From Diphasiastrum complanatum (taxonomy: Eukaryota; Streptophyta; Lycopodiopsida; Lycopodiales; Lycopodiaceae): a stretch of DNA of 64,000 nucleotides. The notes below the pieces were generated by a model. The model did no database searches. It was not told the origin of the DNA and was given only the letters and a program-made list of their open reading frames with translations. Position numbers and translations under genes: made by a program. The stretch spans positions 43,313,003 through 43,377,002 of the forward strand of contig CM055106.1 of NCBI GenBank assembly GCA_029204225.1, in the 5' to 3' direction. This document shows positions 42,715-54,741 of this stretch, piece by piece; positions within the stretch are counted from its first letter, which is position 1, and each line of letters starts with the position of its first letter.

Positions 42715-43525
42715 CAGACAGGTGTCAGTTCTACCAACAAAGTGCACAACAGTACTCAAATCAACAAAGGTTACAGAAACTCGAAACTCGAACAATTCGA
42801 TTTCCGAAATTGAGAAGCTTGAACATGAACTCGAACAAATAGTTGTTGTGAAACTATCGCGAACAATTTCTTGTTCGAACTTTAAGCTCAAGGCTCCGAA
42901 TTATCGCGAACTCAAACTATTCGCGAATTTGTCTCAAAATATCAAGAAGACTATCGTGAAGCAAAAACTGTCAAAGATACTTTCGCGAACAAAATATTGT
43001 CACGAATCTTTTGAGAACACCTATTTGTCATGAATAGAGAATCATTCAAGAATCTTTCACGAATCTTTTGAGAATCTTTTGACTCTGAGAAACCAAAACA
43101 TTGTTGAATATCAACCGTCAAAACGAAAGGACATATCTTGTAACAATATAAATATTGTGCACTTATAGTAATAAGGTATACTCTCAGATTCAAGCTCAGA
43201 CTTAGATTCAGACTGACTTATTTACTTATGCACTTGCGCACTTATGTACTCTTTGTAAGAGAGAGACCACAAGGCAGCAAGAAATGTATATCGATTCAGA
43301 CTCAAAATTATAAAAATTCATAATCTGATCAAAGTTTCAGTCGTTTATCTGATTATCTAGTTGTTTATCACATAGTCTATCACATTCACACATAATTCAG
43401 TCATAATAGAATTGTTCAATTTGTACATAGATCTGATTCACGCATGATTAAAACGTTGATATTGGTGTGATTTGTTCAACCTCTAATCGCATTCTCTGAG
43501 GAAGAATTCACAAGAATTTTCCTTC
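42715..43525 (+). repeat. approximately 0.8-kb insertion in integrase of B (probable solo LTR)
   Basis: It divides the integrase core (43530-43970) from its C-terminal part. It has a TATA box TATAAATA at 43147-43154, a CTCAGA-repeat leader-like part (43182-43212), and in its first half repeated TCGCGAA and its CpG-decayed forms. The same insertion occurs in D (57610-58460) and, shortened, in C (53035-53440). Ends and target repeat could not be fixed. Confidence 0.55.
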
Positions 43526-43529
43526 ATGA

Positions 43530-43975
43530 AGTTCCTGGGTTGACTACTTTGGTGCTTGAATAGTTATGCAGATAGCAGCTTTTAAAACTATTTCAGCCCA
43601 GAAATTCTTGGGGAGCTGAGCATTTGACGTCATCGATCATGCTGCATTGAGTAATGTTCGGTTTTTCCTTTTGGCTATTCCATTCTGTTGTGGTGTGTAG
43701 TTGGTGGTGAACTGAGGATGAGTGTCTCATGATGATAAGCAATCGGACATTTCGTTTGACAAGAACTCTCCATGATTGTCTGTACACAGGGTCTTGAATC
43801 TTTGACCAGTCTGTGTTTCAACAAACTGCTTGAATTCTTTGAGACTGTTAAATGCCTCAGACTTGTTCTTAATGAATATAATACTGGTGAATCTTGAATA
43901 GTCATTGATAAAAGTGATAAAATATAGTGTTGAACCCAGAGAGGGAATACTCACAGGGCCACACAAATAACTACG
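43530..43975 (-). pseudogene. pol: Copia B integrase core
   Basis: Blocks CGPVSIPSLGS, FITFINDYSRFTSIIFIKNKSEAF, FKTLCTDNHGEFLSNEMSDCLSS (second catalytic Asp and GEF context kept) and, in another frame, the QQNG..K block near the catalytic Glu. The element's sequence ends upstream at about 43975. Confidence 0.78.
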
Positions 43976-44261
43976 TTGAAAATGAAAATCATCTATCTTG
44001 ACTTTGGGCTTGCTACAAACTTCTTACTATGCAAGTATGTTGTTTCATAATGTAAATGCCAAATTTGGCCTAGATGGAACTCGAGCTCTATGGAATTATC
44101 ATATCTAGTTGGTAGAATACAACTTGCATATAGATTGTAGACTTAGAAATAGCATTAATATGCTTGTAGAAACTCATGGCATATCACATTCATTTATTGT
44201 AAGTGATCCATAGTGACATGCAAGGCATGCACAAAGTGAAATGGACACATGCATGATGATT
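43976..44261. other. non-element flank shared with 58930-59207
   Basis: About 286 bp joins the truncated Copia B to the Gypsy T1 leader. The same stretch with the same Copia junction lies at 58930-59207, where a further 2.1 kb (59208-61318) follows before the leader. It holds no gene. Confidence 0.75.
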
Positions 44262-45062
44262 TCAGGAAACCTTCGCCGAGTTGCAAACACCTTTCGTTCT
44301 ATCCACAGAACCTTCAGTTTGAAGGGCAAAGATTAATTCCCAGCAGATTTCTAGAAACATTAGAAAAATCGTCAAAAAACACCAAAAAATCAATATAACC
44401 CTAAAAATATAGAAAAAGAACCTTCGCCCGATTCACTGTGCTTAGGTGTGATTCAGATCTATCTACTACCAGGTCGGTCAAGAATAATACCAAAAATAGG
44501 AAGGATTTTAGAGGATCAGTTGTCATATTGCCATAATTTTGCCAAAAAAGTCACTGTTTTGCAAAATTGCCAGTATTACTCTTGAACCTTTGCTAGAACC
44601 TTCGCCGAGTTTCCAGAACACTTTATAGTAAAATATTATTTTTGAGTTTGGCGAAGATTCTTCATGATCAGATCATAGAAATTCTTGAATTTTACCCTCT
44701 CCAGGCTATAGAAACTATAATTTCTTGTGTCAGAAACCTTCGCTCGATTTTCCATAGTTGTATATGTGTCAAATATTTCACCTGAGAGGTCAACGAAGGT
44801 TACTTTTCAAGAAATTGCCAAAAAAGTGTCGAGAAAGTTTTTTATTTCCAAAATAGCATTGTTTAACTTTCGTCAAGCCAACCTTCGCCTAGTGAACCTT
44901 CGCCAGTCCTATTTTTAGTTTTTGATTTTCCAGATCAAGTCTCTGTCAAAATTTGGATCAAATTTGATATATTTTGAATTGGGTTCTGAGAAATTTATCA
45001 TTTTTGAGAACTTTCGATTGATCAAATCTCAAAAAACTTTTTCATGATATAGAATCAGGAAT
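44262..45062 (+). repeat. T1 leader with AACCTTCGCC motifs
   Basis: It aligns with 61319-62119. About ten copies or near copies of AACCTTCGCC or its complement lie in 650 bp (for example 44267, 44420, 44599, 44738, 44882, 44896), at irregular spacing. Confidence 0.75.
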
Positions 45063-45063
45063 G

Positions 45064-45237
45064 GTGGCAGATATACCTGTCAGGATTGTAGGAGTACAGT
45101 TCGTCATTACTTTCGTAGTGATGGACTTACCAGAAGCGCCTAATGTTTACCGAGCTCTATTGGGACGACCATGGTTACGAGTTGCGCAAGTAATTCATAA
45201 CTGGAGTACTGGAAAAATCACTTTTGAAAATCGTTAA
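45064..45237 (+). pseudogene. pol: T1 protease C-terminal fragment
   Basis: Frame from ATG 45064 reads VQFVITFVVMDLPEAPNVYRALLGRPWLRV, which matches the end of retroelement proteases (LLGRPW block). The catalytic half is missing, replaced by the leader junction. It ends at TAA 45235. Confidence 0.7.
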
Positions 45238-45942
45238 CGTGTAGTTAAAATTGATCCTACAACTTGGACTATCAAACCAGTGGTTCAAAAAGAGGATGAC
45301 AATTTGTCAACAACGGATCACACTTGCGACCGACCACAGAAAAATTTGGGAGTTCATTACGATTTTGAAACAAATACTGTCAATTGGAATGAAGCTCTTG
45401 CAACGATTGACTGTACAACAGGATATATGTGTCAACAAGATATTCAAGTAGAGTTGAGCGATATATCCCTATTAGATCAAACTTTGGATACACCAATCAC
45501 ATTTCCACTAAATGTGCTGAATGTAGTCTGGATATCAACAGAACCTATACCAGATCCGATTGAGGATGATCTCATACCAATGAGCCATGCCTTGACTTAT
45601 GATGGCAATGCAGAACTTACAGATGAGCAGATTCTAAATCATATGGATCCTACCAGATTTGGAGTGCCTAATATTCCTGATGAACCAACAATCAGACCGC
45701 CCAAGGCAGTTATAGTAAAGGAAGACAAGATCACAGGATCGATGATGAAGAAACAAGCTAAGCAACATTATAATACGGTCCTAAAATGGAAAAATCCTCC
45801 TCAGAAGATTTATTCAAAGGAAGTGCCACTTTTATTGGATAAAGGCAAAGAGAAAGTTGAGGATGATTCTTCGAGTCAGATTTCTAGTAAGACATCATCA
45901 TCTAGGAAGTCTTCCCCTTTGAAGAAAGCTTTATCATCTTGA
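45238..45942 (+). CDS. T1 protease-RT linker ORF
   Basis: An open frame of about 220 codons (ATG 45280) is acidic at first (text SDISLLDQTLD, IEDDLIPMSHALTYDGNAELTDEQILNHMDP) and ends in a Lys/Ser-rich tail (SSQISSKTSSSRKSSPLKKA). No domain is recognised. Position and composition fit the variable linker between protease and RT in non-chromovirus Gypsy elements. The next 350 bp are coding-like but full of stops. Confidence 0.5.
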   Translation, partial: RVVKIDPTTWTIKPVVQKEDDNLSTTDHTCDRPQKNLGVHYDFETNTVNWNEALATIDCTTGYMCQQDIQVELSDISLLDQTLDTPITFPLNVLNVVWISTEPIPDPIEDDLIPMSHALTYDGNAELTDEQILNHMDPTRFGVPNIPDEPTIRPPKAVIVKEDKITGSMMKKQAKQHYNTVLKWKNPPQKIYSKEVPLLLDKGKEKVEDDSSSQISSKTSSSRKSSPLKKALSS

Positions 45943-46298
45943 AAGTCATCACCTCCACGATCAATTCCTACTAAGAAGGCTAAGCGAAGATCCAAGACAA
46001 GTCCTTTCAAAATAGAACAAATGTAGTCCAGCATGATATGCCCAAACATTTTAAACGTTATACATTGGATGATGTGGTTATCATGTTACCTAAAGCACAT
46101 CGTGAACTTGAAGAACACATGCCAGAATCTAAAGAAGTTTACGATGGCCCAGCTAGGACGTAGCCAATGAATCTTGTCGAACCAGGAGAATCGAAAAAGA
46201 TTGTACAAGTTGGATCACAACTTACTCCTGAATAGTATCAAGAACTCCGCTTATTACTTATTAAGTATCAAGATTGCTTTGCATGGACTTATCAAGAT

Positions 46299-46991
46299 TT
46301 GAAGGGTATTCCGACATCAGTGATTGAACATACCATACCTTTAGTACCTGAGGCAATTTCTAAGGTTACAAAGTTCTATCGTTGTAATCCTAATGTGGCA
46401 GGCCTGATAAAGAAAGAACTTCAGAGATTGCTTGACGCTGATTTCATTTATGAGATCAAGCACACTAAATGGATTTCACCAATTGTCATTGTTCCTAAGA
46501 AAACTGGAAAATTGCGGATTTGTGCGAATCTCAAAGCGTTGAACAAAGTGACGTAGAAGGATCACTTTCTGTTACCTTTTACTGAAAGCATTTTGGATCG
46601 CCTTGCTAGAGCGAAAGCTTATAGTTTCCTGGATGAATTTAGTGGTTACAACCAGGTTAAGATTGCACCTATCGATTGCCACAAAACCGCCTTTGCAACA
46701 AACTGGGACTCCTATGCTTACAAAATAATGCCATTTGGACTTTGTAATGCACCAAGTTCATTCCAAAGAGTAATGCAATTTGCTTTTAAAGATTATCTGC
46801 AAAAATTACTTGAACTTTACTTGGACGACTTGGGAGTTCATAGTACAGATACAAACCACCTTGATCGATGGGAAAAAGTATTTGAAAGATGTCGCAAATA
46901 TCATATTACTCTAAATCTGGAAAAATGTTAGATATGGGTTTCCCACAGAGTTGTGCTTGGACATGTGATTTGGGGAGATGCTGGTTCAGTT
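46299..46991 (+). pseudogene. pol: T1 reverse transcriptase (Ty3/Gypsy, non-chromovirus)
   Basis: One frame runs through two TAG stops (46554 and 46929). Blocks are IPTSVIEHTIPLVPEA, KELQRLLDADFIYEIKHTKW, PKKTGKLRICANLKALNK, SFLDEFSGYNQVKIAP, MPFGLCNAPSSFQRVMQ and the catalytic Y-L-D-D (46818-46829), followed by LGHVIWG. Order and spacing are those of Gypsy RT. It ends at the junction with the minisatellite near 47000, so thumb, RNase H and integrase are missing. Confidence 0.85.
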
Positions 46992-47039
46992 GAAATGCCA
47001 ATCAAAGGTGTCGTTTGAAAGTTCTGTGGTCTGGCATGG

Positions 47040-47690
47040 AGTTGGTCAGTTGAGATGGTGAGGAATCTCGTCGGTCAAGATTGGACCCAGATTCGTCAGT
47101 CGAGATCTGACGCGAACTCGTCAGTTGAGATCTGATCGAAAATCCGTCGGTCGAGATCTGACGCAAACCCGTCGGTCGAGATTTGATTGAAAACCCATCG
47201 GTCGAAGTCTTACGCGAACCTGTCGGTCGAAATTTGAAAAAACTCGTCGGTTGAGATTTGAAAAAAAAATTTCGGTTGAGATTTGAAAAAAATCGTCGAT
47301 TGAGATTTGAAAAAAATCGTCGATTGTGATTTGAAAAAAAATCGTCAGTTGAGATTTGAAAAAAAAAATCGGCGATTTAGATTTTAAAAAAAATCGTCGG
47401 TTGAGATTTGAAAAAAATCGTCGGTTGAGATTTGAAAAAAAATCGTCGGTTGAGATTTGAAGGGAAGCGTCGGCTAAGATGTGAGTGGAGGGTGTCGGCT
47501 GAGACGTGAGCAGAGGGCATCGGCTGAGATGTGAGCGGAGGGCGTCGACTGAGATGTGAAGAGAAGTGTCGGTTGAGTTTTGAAGGAAAGCATCGGCTGA
47601 GATATGAAGGAAATGGAGCGTCGATTGAGATATGAAGAAAGCGTGGGCTGAGATATGAAGAAAGCATCGGCTGAGATATGAAGGGAAACC
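47040..47690. repeat. minisatellite, unit about 23-27 bp
   Basis: Some 25 units of (C/T)GTCGG(T/C)(T/C)GAGAT(T/A)TGAA plus an A- or G-rich filler. Unit type shifts along the array (GATCTGACGCGAAC, then TTTGAAAAAAAT, then TGTGAGCGGAGGGC and ATATGAAG). The long minus-strand frame over it is a product of the repeat. A shorter array of the last types lies at 62345-62600. Confidence 0.88.
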
Positions 47691-47880
47691 AGGCAAAAGG
47701 GACTGATATGGATGTAGTAAATGTCCTACCTGTCAGAGGACAATCCAGGGGAGTCACTCTTGAACTAATGCACATGCATAAACAACCCACATCTCTAGCC
47801 TATTTAGTTTACTTGAATGTTGGCTCCTACATTAATCCACAAGAAAACATGAAATCTAAACCACAACTAGGAAAACTAGC
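47691..47880 (+). repeat. T-family tail, copy 1
   Basis: It matches 63035-63140 and 63396-63470. The text GGGACTGATAT and GTCACTCTTGAACTAATGCA are shared. About 270 bp present in T2 are absent here. Confidence 0.75.
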
Positions 47881-49600
47881 TGTGCTAAATAGATTGCAAC
47901 TCACAACCAAGGGATAACATAGACTAGTACGCAAGTATAGGGGCAAATCCATGCCATACCGATACTTGTACCTATTGTATAGAGCACAGGTGATGTACAG
48001 TTTTCGTAGTCCTTGAGCATATCCATGCTTTCCAAGAGAACGCCAGCTATCTGTTTGTTTTATACGTTCTAAAGTCTAATCGTGTCTTAATTTAAAAATA
48101 AAACAATACATGTGTGCATTTATACTTCGCCAAGCATTTTATCCTAACATTTGCAATAGGATTAGGGCAAATCCATGTCGTTCCAATCCTACAAATGTGA
48201 TGGTCCCTTGCACAATTCCATGTGCTTTTAAGAGCGATTAGGTTATTAACACTTGTTACATTGGCTATTACCTATTATTATATTTCAATGGGACGTAGGT
48301 GAAAAACAATCACATGTGTTATCTTATTCTATGAGGTGTGAGAAAAAAACTGGAATTAGTTCAATCTTTTGCTATTTCTGAATGTAGGCAAGGTAGGCCC
48401 AGTGCCTTACATAATAGCATCCCATTCATTACCTTGCCAAGTCCAGTTTTGTAGCTACAACCACATTAATGTTTGTGATACAACAACCAAACTATGTTTA
48501 AAGCACTAACATTAATAGTTATCATGCTTTGAGCCTTTTTACATTATTTAATTTACGTGGCCCAAGTCTAGTTTATTTAAAATACAATATTTTATAAGTG
48601 CTCAAATCTTGACCATCCAAAATGTTTTGATTAGCTTTACAAAATATGATTTGCTACATCATCAAAATCATCCTCAATGTCAATCAAATCATCTTCTCTT
48701 ACTTCGATTAGATCCTCTCTTTTTTTTATTAACATCTATGTACAAAATCTAGGGCTTGTACTTTCCTGGCTTCCTCTATCTTTTCATCTTCAGATTCCTC
48801 CTAAACAACATCAACCTGAACAGAAAATTATCACGAGTGAAGGTGCTGGTGACATCATCTTTATCTCTTGCTTCGTCATCATATGAGCTGGATTAACATC
48901 CTATCGTTGATTACAAAATTAGAGGAGTTTTGAGCTCCAAAAGACCCTGTAAGAATTCGTGCAAGATGTAGTTTATATTATTAAAATACTATAACACTAA
49001 TACTTTTGACTTGCCATAACTTTTTAATCATAGAACAAAAGTATGCCATCTAACATATCATTGGAAAGCCCTTGTTGAGCGCTTTCCAATGCACCAAACT
49101 CCTCTAAATTTGGACTTACCACTAAAAGGTTATGCCATTTTTAGTGTGGATTCAAAATGTGGACTCAAAAAGTTACGTTACGTAGATTTCAAATTTGAGT
49201 GTTTTGATTGGTCCATGTGTAAGAAAAAATTGAGAAAAAATATAAAAAGAATCTTGACAAAGGGTCTTTTTTGGATTTAGAACTCCTTTAATGCATCTTG
49301 CATTTCTTCAAGAAACGAGTCGATTTCATTATCAATTTCTTCCAAGGCATTGTCAGTAGTTGTTTTATTGTCTTTTCTACATAATGGCCAAACGCAAATA
49401 ATTGCTTTCGCATTTTTCTAACCTTATTTTCTGGATTTTCTACTAAGTGAATTTGCATGTGGCATCTAATGAGGATAGATTACCACATGCAAATGATTGC
49501 TTTTGCATTTTTTTAACCTTGTTTTTCTAGATTTTTTTGCTAAGTGAATCTGCATGTGGCAGCTAATGAGGACATATTACCGCGCACATTCAATATTTTC
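47881..49600 (-). repeat. module X, copy 2 (reversed, longest)
   Basis: Reverse complement of 29218-30545, with an inserted block at 48918-49293. It joins the T1 tail at about 47880 (AACTAGCTGTGCTAAAT). Confidence 0.8.
48918..49293. mobile_element. MITE-like insertion in module X copy 2
   Basis: About 375 bp interrupts GATTACAAA/CATCTTGC, which is continuous in the other X copies. The ends are imperfect inverted repeats (TTAGAGGAGTTTTGAG and, reversed, TTAAAGGAGTTCTAAA). Inside is an inverted pair CATTGGAAAGC ... GCTTTCCAATG (49059-49092). It has no coding capacity. A target duplication is not certain. Confidence 0.65.
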
Positions 49601-50432
49601 TAGAATGTGCATGTCGCATGTGGCACCCATACATTGGATCTCTACATGCAGATTTAGTAAGAATTTCCATGTTTTGTGTCATTTGTTTTACTAGATGTCC
49701 ACATAAGAGTTGTGGTGGGAAGGCTCACAAAAATCTGCTTCAAATTTTATATGAGATTTCTGCTCATGGAGTTGCCTCCATAATAAAAGGAAAACTAAAC
49801 ACTTGGCATTATGACTAGTGAAATATATATATTTAAGATTTTAAACCCTAATCTTTGGAGGACATGGACCTCATGTAGCTCAACATAACATCTTAAGAGA
49901 CCATATAAAATTTTGAAATTGTGAAGTCTTCATGAATTTTGATTTTTTTAATTAATGATAGCTACATTCTCAACAAATCAAGAAAATTTAATCAATGTGT
50001 TATTGTTGTTGTTGTTGTCAATGTGTCACTTTATTGAATGGGCTAACTATTATACTCAAAGAAAATGTTTAGTAGTCATAGGATTTTAGAAGACAACATC
50101 TGAGTTGAAAGGTTTAGTTGACATTATGGTTCAAAACTCAACATACTCTCAAAGATGTAGTATATCAAAGGAAAACTGAGGGAGGTGTCCTAAACACAAC
50201 AAACCTCAAAAGTTCAAGCCACAAAAGTTCAAATTCTTCCTCAAGTAGGCCAACCATGAAATCAGATTGTTAGTTTTTATCAATAGTCTCATGTCCCTTT
50301 ATGGATTCAATGTGACGGGACAAAAAATCTTCACTTTAACACAACCTTCTTGATGAAGGTTGCATATATTGAACAATCTTATGTGCAAAGGCTTGTTCAA
50401 ATAATAATAATATTATATTTCAAATTTGAATT
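49601..50432 (-). repeat. module Y, copy 2 (reversed)
   Basis: Reverse complement of 23712-24640, continuous with RNase H part 2 of copy C as in A. Confidence 0.78.
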
Positions 50433-50713
50433 TCACATTGGATAAGGGGCCCTTCTCAGCCATTTAGTCAAGATATCAGCCCACATACTGTCAGTCAGAC
50501 CGTAACTTAATTCGACAACCTTGTTTAGAACCTTCTCTCTAATAAAATGAAATTGAACTTTGATGTGCTTAGTTCTCGAGTGAGTTTGTGGGTTCAAAGA
50601 TAGAGCAATACAGCTCTGATTGTCACAATAGAGTATAGTTGGGCTGTATTGAGGGATGACTAGATCCTGAAGCAATCTTCTGACCCAAATGATTTCCATG
50701 ACTAAAGAGATAG
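50433..50713 (-). pseudogene. pol: Copia C RNase H, second part
   Basis: Frame with LVMEIIWVRRLLQDLVIPQYSPTILYCDNQSCIALSLNP, TKHIKVQFHFIREKV and ADILTKWLRRAPYPM. It is open to its natural stop and is counterpart of 23431-23711. Confidence 0.82.
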
Positions 50714-51737
<1,024 letters not shown>

Positions 51738-51765
51738 CTTAATTTCTTCGAGAGCCCTCCATCAA

Positions 51766-52560
51766 TTAGCTGCGACATATTTGGACTCTGTGGGAGACAT
51801 AGAGTACACTAGTTAGACACCTTTCTTGGCTTAGTGTAATACTCTTGTTTACTCTTTCTTTGGTTATCTCGATTTCGAGAAGGTAATGTATAGGGCCTGA
51901 ATCGGTCATTTTGAATTCCTTCCACAATAGCGACTTTGTCTCATGAAGTAATTGATTCGAATTGTTTATGATCAAAGAGTTATCAAAATATAGAGCTATT
52001 ATGACGTAGCTTGAGCCTCTATGTTTGAGATAAACATTAGAGTCAGCAAAGTTAGGAATGAAGTCGTGCTACAACAAGAATTGATTGATTCTATTGAACT
52101 AGGCCCTTGGAGCTTGCTTTAGCCTATAGAGAGCTTTCTGCAACTTACACACTTTTTGTTCTTGGCCTTGAAGGATGTAACCTTTGGGTTGCTAGATGTA
52201 AATATTTTCTTATATGTGTCCATTCAGAAAAGCAATCTGAACATCCATCTGGGGAACCTCTAGATTTCGGCAGTTGTGATAGCAAGTAAAGACTGAATTG
52301 ACTAAAGTCTTACAACTGGACTGAAAGTCTCTGTGTAGTGAATTGCATAGGTTTGTTCGTATCCTTTCATGACTAGTCGAACTTTCCATTTGGCTGTCAA
52401 ATCATGTGGATTGAGCTTCAACTTAAAGATCCACTTAGCTTCGATAATCTTTGCATTAGGAGGAGCTTCAATAAGATGCTAGGTCTTGTTCTTCATTAGT
52501 AAATTATACATGCATGGTAGTGCGCCAGTTGTCTGCATTCAAATTCGACAATGCTTCTGC
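51766..52560 (-). pseudogene. pol: Copia C reverse transcriptase
   Basis: Recognisable blocks include KSLLWKEFKMTDSGPIHYLLEIEITKERVNKS, VCKLQKALYRLKQAPRA, MDVQIAFLNG, QSIQSLLAITTAE and KVRLVMKGYEQTYAI. Several stops interrupt them. The region between RT and RNase H is mostly lost. Confidence 0.75.
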
Positions 52561-53154
52561 TGCTAAGGTAGGTCCGTCATAACTGATGAATGCCTAAGGG
52601 ATGTAATGATCAGGCTCTTGTCGATGTTGGGCAGATCTTTGAACAAAAGTCAATTGCTGAGATGATGATTCTCCGTGTTGTGCGACATGGGAATCTTCGA
52701 TTGTCAGAACAGTTGTAGGTCGAGGTCTGTCGATGGTGATGGGAGTCATTTCAAGTAATTCTTGCATTGCCTGCTTCTACTTGAAGTCGTAGAATTTTCT
52801 TCAAAGAAGACAACATCTAGACTGTTAACTGAGATGCAGCTTGACTCGACATCAACAAGCTTTGTGTGATGTTGAGTATCCAATGAAGATACTCCTACAG
52901 CTGACAGGGTCAAGCTTCTGTCTCATATTAGAAGGTTTTTGCACATAACAAAGATAGCCAAACACTCGAAGGTGCTTCAGACTTGGTTTGTAGCCATGGA
53001 AGATTTCAAAAGAAGTGTAGAATACCTCAACAGACAATTCGCGAAACTTGAACAATTTGCGAAACATGAACTCGAACATTCCGGAAATTGAGAATCTTGA
53101 ACACGAACTTGAACAATTCATGAAATTAAGAAGCTTGAACACAAACTCGAACAA
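52561..53154 (-). pseudogene. pol: Copia C integrase end and linker
   Basis: VEVFYTSFEIFHGYKPSLKHLRVFGYLCYVQKP, FIGYSTSHKAC and SSLDVVFFE, then the Pro/Thr linker. The frame upstream (53035-53154) reads into the inserted GAA/TTC-rich sequence and is not integrase. Confidence 0.75.
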
Positions 53155-53443
53155 ATAATTGTCGTGAAACTGTCACAAACAATTTCTTGTTCAAACTTGA
53201 AGCTCGAAGCTCGAAATTATCACGAACTTGTCTCAAAAGAAGACTGTCGCGAAGCAGAAACTGTCAAAGATACTATCGCGAACAAAATATTGTCGCAAAT
53301 CTTTCAAGAACAACAAATCTATGATGAATAGAGAATCATTCAAGAATCTTTTGAGAATCTGTCAAGAATCTGTTGCGAATCTTTCGAGAACCTTTTGACT
53401 CTGACAAACTAGAACGTTGTTGAATATCAATCGTCAAAACGAA
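53036..53443 (+). repeat. shortened copy of integrase insertion (GAA/TCGCGAA-rich)
   Basis: Matches parts of 42730-43130 and 57625-58040. It ends at TCAATCGTCAAAACGAA, where block alpha copy 2 begins. Confidence 0.65.
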
Positions 53444-53788
53444 TGGAACAGTTCTAAGCAAACCTCAATCGCACTTTCTTCTACTGAAGCAAAATATATT
53501 GCTACTTCTCAATCTATTAAGGAAGTGTTTTGGTTGAGAAATTTGTTGTCAGACATAAATCTGTATCAATACAGCCCTACAATTTTATTTTGTGATAACC
53601 AATGTGGTATTGCCTTATCGGCCAACCCTAGATTTCATTCTAGGAGTAAGCACATTCAGATAAGATATCACTACATTAGGGGCAAGGTTCTCGACAGAGA
53701 GGTAAGCTTAATGTACTGCAGAATGCAGGACATGGTTGCAGACATTTTCACGAAAGCACTCAGCGTTAATGCACACAGCAGATCCTAA
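53444..53788 (+). pseudogene. pol: Copia-P2 RNase H fragment
   Basis: Frame with SSTEAKYIATSQSIKEVFWLRNLLSDINLYQYSPTILF (shown as two adjoining known blocks), SKHIQIRYHYIRGKVL and MVADIFTKALS, the intact end of Copia RNase H. RT is absent because the block starts within RNase H. Confidence 0.82.
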
Positions 53789-53889
53789 ATCCATTTTAAT
53801 CTGCCTCCATTCATGCTGCATATTTACTAATGTTGTCACGCAGTCTGCATATTTACATGCAAATTCGCACAGACGAAGAAAAGTCAAAC

Positions 53890-53917
53890 GAAACCCTAAA
53901 CCCTGAACGCTAAACCA
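53890..53917. repeat. telomere-like filler at a deletion junction
   Basis: AAACCCTAAACCCTGAACG and CTAAACC replace about 350 bp present in copy 1 (about 35905-36258). Two good and two degenerate CCCTAAA units are visible. Flanking texts CAAACGAA and AAACCAAGAAG match copy 1 on either side. Confidence 0.75.
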
Positions 53918-54665
53918 AGAAGAAGACAACATAGACGAAGTAGATGCCTTGTGCATTGATTCTTCATTTTGTCAGAATTAAGGTTTTATTCCTTTTTATA
54001 GATTGAAATAAGCTTCGTAAGGCATGATGTTTCGTCCGCTATTGTATTGTGCTCTACTGCATTATTGACTTGTATACTTGATATACTTAATCTGATACAG
54101 TTCATTAACTGCGTTTAGATCTATGTCAACATTGCTATGCTTGTTCTTCATTTTTGCTAACTTGCGTAGTTTTGTGTGGTGGGATGGTGGCAGGTACCAG
54201 TTGAATGTCTTGAAATAGGTTTTGCTTTATGGTGCTTTATGAGTACTGTATACTTTTCAGCTATGTTTTTCTTGTTGGTTTAGGAATAAAGAATTTAAAA
54301 GGTTTGATCTTGACTTGTCAACCAGAGCTATGTTCATTTAATCTCTCTCTCTCAACTCACATTATTGTTATTTTTCATCTCAAATCTAAGAAAACCTAAA
54401 AAAATCCTAAAAGATGAAAAATCAATGCCTCTCACTCTTGTGCACTCGTGATGCGCTCATCTTCTCCTCTCTCTTCACATTTTATACATTTGCTCTTTCT
54501 AAAAACTTCTCTTTCCGTAGCCACATGTTCTCTCTCTAGAAAGTTCTAAATGCACATGTCATTTTCAAACCATTTAAACTGCACTTCAAATGCTCTTCAA
54601 ATACTTTTTAGGGAAAACATGGACTAATAAGAATAGATAAAGAATTTTTTGTCTATCATTGCCCA

Positions 54666-54741
<76 letters not shown>

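Larger units (their letters stand above)
40351..43975 (-). mobile_element. decayed Ty1/Copia element B
   Basis: On the minus strand: integrase core, a 0.8-kb insertion, integrase end, linker, RT, RNase H part 1, then an oppositely oriented LTR fragment (40351-41035 on plus). Same family as A. The upstream end is lost at about 43975, joined to unrelated sequence that also flanks copy D. Confidence 0.82.
44262..47880 (+). mobile_element. deleted second Gypsy family element T1
   Basis: Leader (44262-45062) is joined directly to protease-RT coding remains (45064-46991), then a minisatellite (47040-47690) and a tail (47691-47880). Gag, RNase H, integrase and LTRs are missing. The RT is Gypsy type but unlike the chromovirus. 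The leader matches T2, which has an Asp-tRNA-type primer site, placing the family near the Tat/Athila group. Confidence 0.72.

Noticed and set aside
42611..43033. 140-codon plus-strand frame (also 57570-57986)
   Set aside because: It begins in antisense integrase and continues into the inserted GAA/TCGCGAA-rich sequence; repeated because the region is duplicated.
44262..46991. T1 as an integrated pararetrovirus
   Set aside because: RT blocks and the related T2 primer site and LTR fit a Gypsy retrotransposon; no movement or coat-protein-like frame is present.
47121..47696. 191-codon minus-strand frame rich in HIS-A-D-A text (also 62330-62881)
   Set aside because: It follows the minisatellite period and occurs in two frames at once; it is a repeat artefact.
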